This document shows positions 63,503-64,000 of a DNA stretch of 64,000 nucleotides, piece by piece. Position 1 is the stretch's first letter; the number at the start of each line of letters is the position of its first letter. Under the pieces are notes generated by a model. That model was not told where the DNA came from and made no database searches. It saw only the letters and a list, made by a program, of their open reading frames with translations. Source of the stretch: Cycloclasticus pugetii PS-1 (GTDB taxonomy: Bacteria; Pseudomonadota; Gammaproteobacteria; Methylococcales; Cycloclasticaceae); the NCBI RefSeq assembly GCF_000384415.1, contig NZ_ARVU01000001.1, positions 310,001 through 374,000 of the forward strand, given 5' to 3'. The translations under genes and the position numbers were made by a program.

Positions 63503-64000
63503 AGAGTGTGATGATTGATTTGCTTCAGCAAAATGAAGTGTTGGTTAAAAAGAGCGTTCTTTCTCTAATAGTAGCGATTGTTGTATGGCAGTTCGTTAGC
63601 TGGTTAATGCAACCAAGCACGATGCCCATTAAACAGGTGCGTATCGGTGGTGAATTAAATTATGTGACAGCTGAGGATATTTCAACATCGTTATCAGCAT
63701 TAGTTGATACCGGGTATTTCGCGATGAATAGCAGTGAAATTGTTAAACACGCGACGGCCTTACCCTGGGTGAATAAAGCAACAATTAGGCGTGTGTGGCC
63801 AGATACTATTGTGTTGACCTTGGTGGAACAAAAGCCTGCTGCGATTTGGAATAAAACGGCCTTGCTGAATACACAGGGCGAGGTATTTAAACCGGTATTT
63901 GATAAAAGCTTAGAAACATTGCCAAGTTTATCAGGCGTGGAGACGAGTAGTCAGGCGATACTTGAAGAATATAGAAAAGTTAATAACGCAATAAAAAGCA
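63499..64000 (+). CDS. ftsQ: Cell division protein FtsQ, N-terminal part (runs off the window edge)
   Basis: 167 codons from ATG 63499 (ATGA overlap with ddl). A basic cytoplasmic segment leads to one membrane helix (about 21-38), then the POTRA domain (PIKQVRIGGELNYV...IRRVWPDTIVLTLVEQKPAAIW, in part) and the start of the beta domain. FtsQ links FtsL/FtsB to the divisome. The C-terminus is outside the window; ftsA and ftsZ would be expected to follow. Confidence 0.93.
   Translation, partial: MKSVMIDLLQQNEVLVKKSVLSLIVAIVVWQFVSWLMQPSTMPIKQVRIGGELNYVTAEDISTSLSALVDTGYFAMNSSEIVKHATALPWVNKATIRRVWPDTIVLTLVEQKPAAIWNKTALLNTQGEVFKPVFDKSLETLPSLSGVETSSQAILEEYRKVNNAIKS

Overview
The window comes from a gammaproteobacterial chromosome. 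Supporting evidence is a complete-order dcw cell-wall/division cluster, PomA/PomB-type stator genes, a birA-coaX-SPOR-tRNA-Thr run, and Fur- and PhoB-type operators. An orphan BphD-like meta-cleavage hydrolase and a FadL-type outer-membrane gene suggest an aromatic-degrading marine relative such as Cycloclasticus or another Piscirickettsiaceae-like lineage. That placement is an inference from protein resemblance, not a proven identity.

Layout. 1-243: start of an EAL (c-di-GMP) protein on the minus strand. 421-10443: a full phosphate locus, phoB-phoR, pstS-pstC-pstA-pstB-phoU, a porin, and a DUF47-pit pair. Pho boxes lie in front of phoB, pstS and the porin (three tandem half-sites), and terminators follow pstS, phoU and the porin. 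10474-10584: a folded intergenic element. 10646-12936: pomA-pomB-PilZ. 12997-15503: birA, coaX, a SPOR-like gene and tRNA-Thr(UGU). 15544-24249: an accessory stretch with a YeiH-type exporter, two gene remnants, an ABM-domain protein, a LysR regulator, a FadL gene broken by one in-frame stop, a second porin and two alpha/beta hydrolases, one BphD-like. 24250-29003: leuC-leuD-citramalate-synthase-like, convergent with leuB. 29149-30391: ychF and tRNA-Met.

30551-37015: small accessory genes, mostly on the minus strand. This stretch contains two good integron attC sites (34861-34922 and 36561-36622, both 62 nt). They bracket a two-gene cassette made of a pentapeptide-repeat K+ channel and a pol-beta nucleotidyltransferase whose stop and start codons abut. 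A neighbouring cassette encodes a 132-residue membrane-anchored protein. No integrase is visible, so this is a cluster of attC sites without an integrase, or the distal end of an array. It is the best candidate for an undescribed system here.

37325-43901 (minus): an iron-uptake operon, exbB-exbD-exbD-tonB-siderophore receptor-FMN alpha-hydroxyacid oxidase-PiuC-type hydroxylase, behind a 33-bp Fur-type palindrome. 44211-47318 (plus): cyanide-insensitive-type cytochrome bd oxidase with a haem-c DUF3365 protein and a 43-residue DUF2474-like subunit. 47343-48560: a DUF711 protein. 48671-48779: a possible small RNA. 49063-64000: the dcw cluster from its promoter and MraZ boxes through mraZ, rsmH, ftsL, ftsI, murE, murF, mraY, murD, ftsW, murG, murC, murB, ddl and the start of ftsQ, nearly all joined by overlaps of a few bases.
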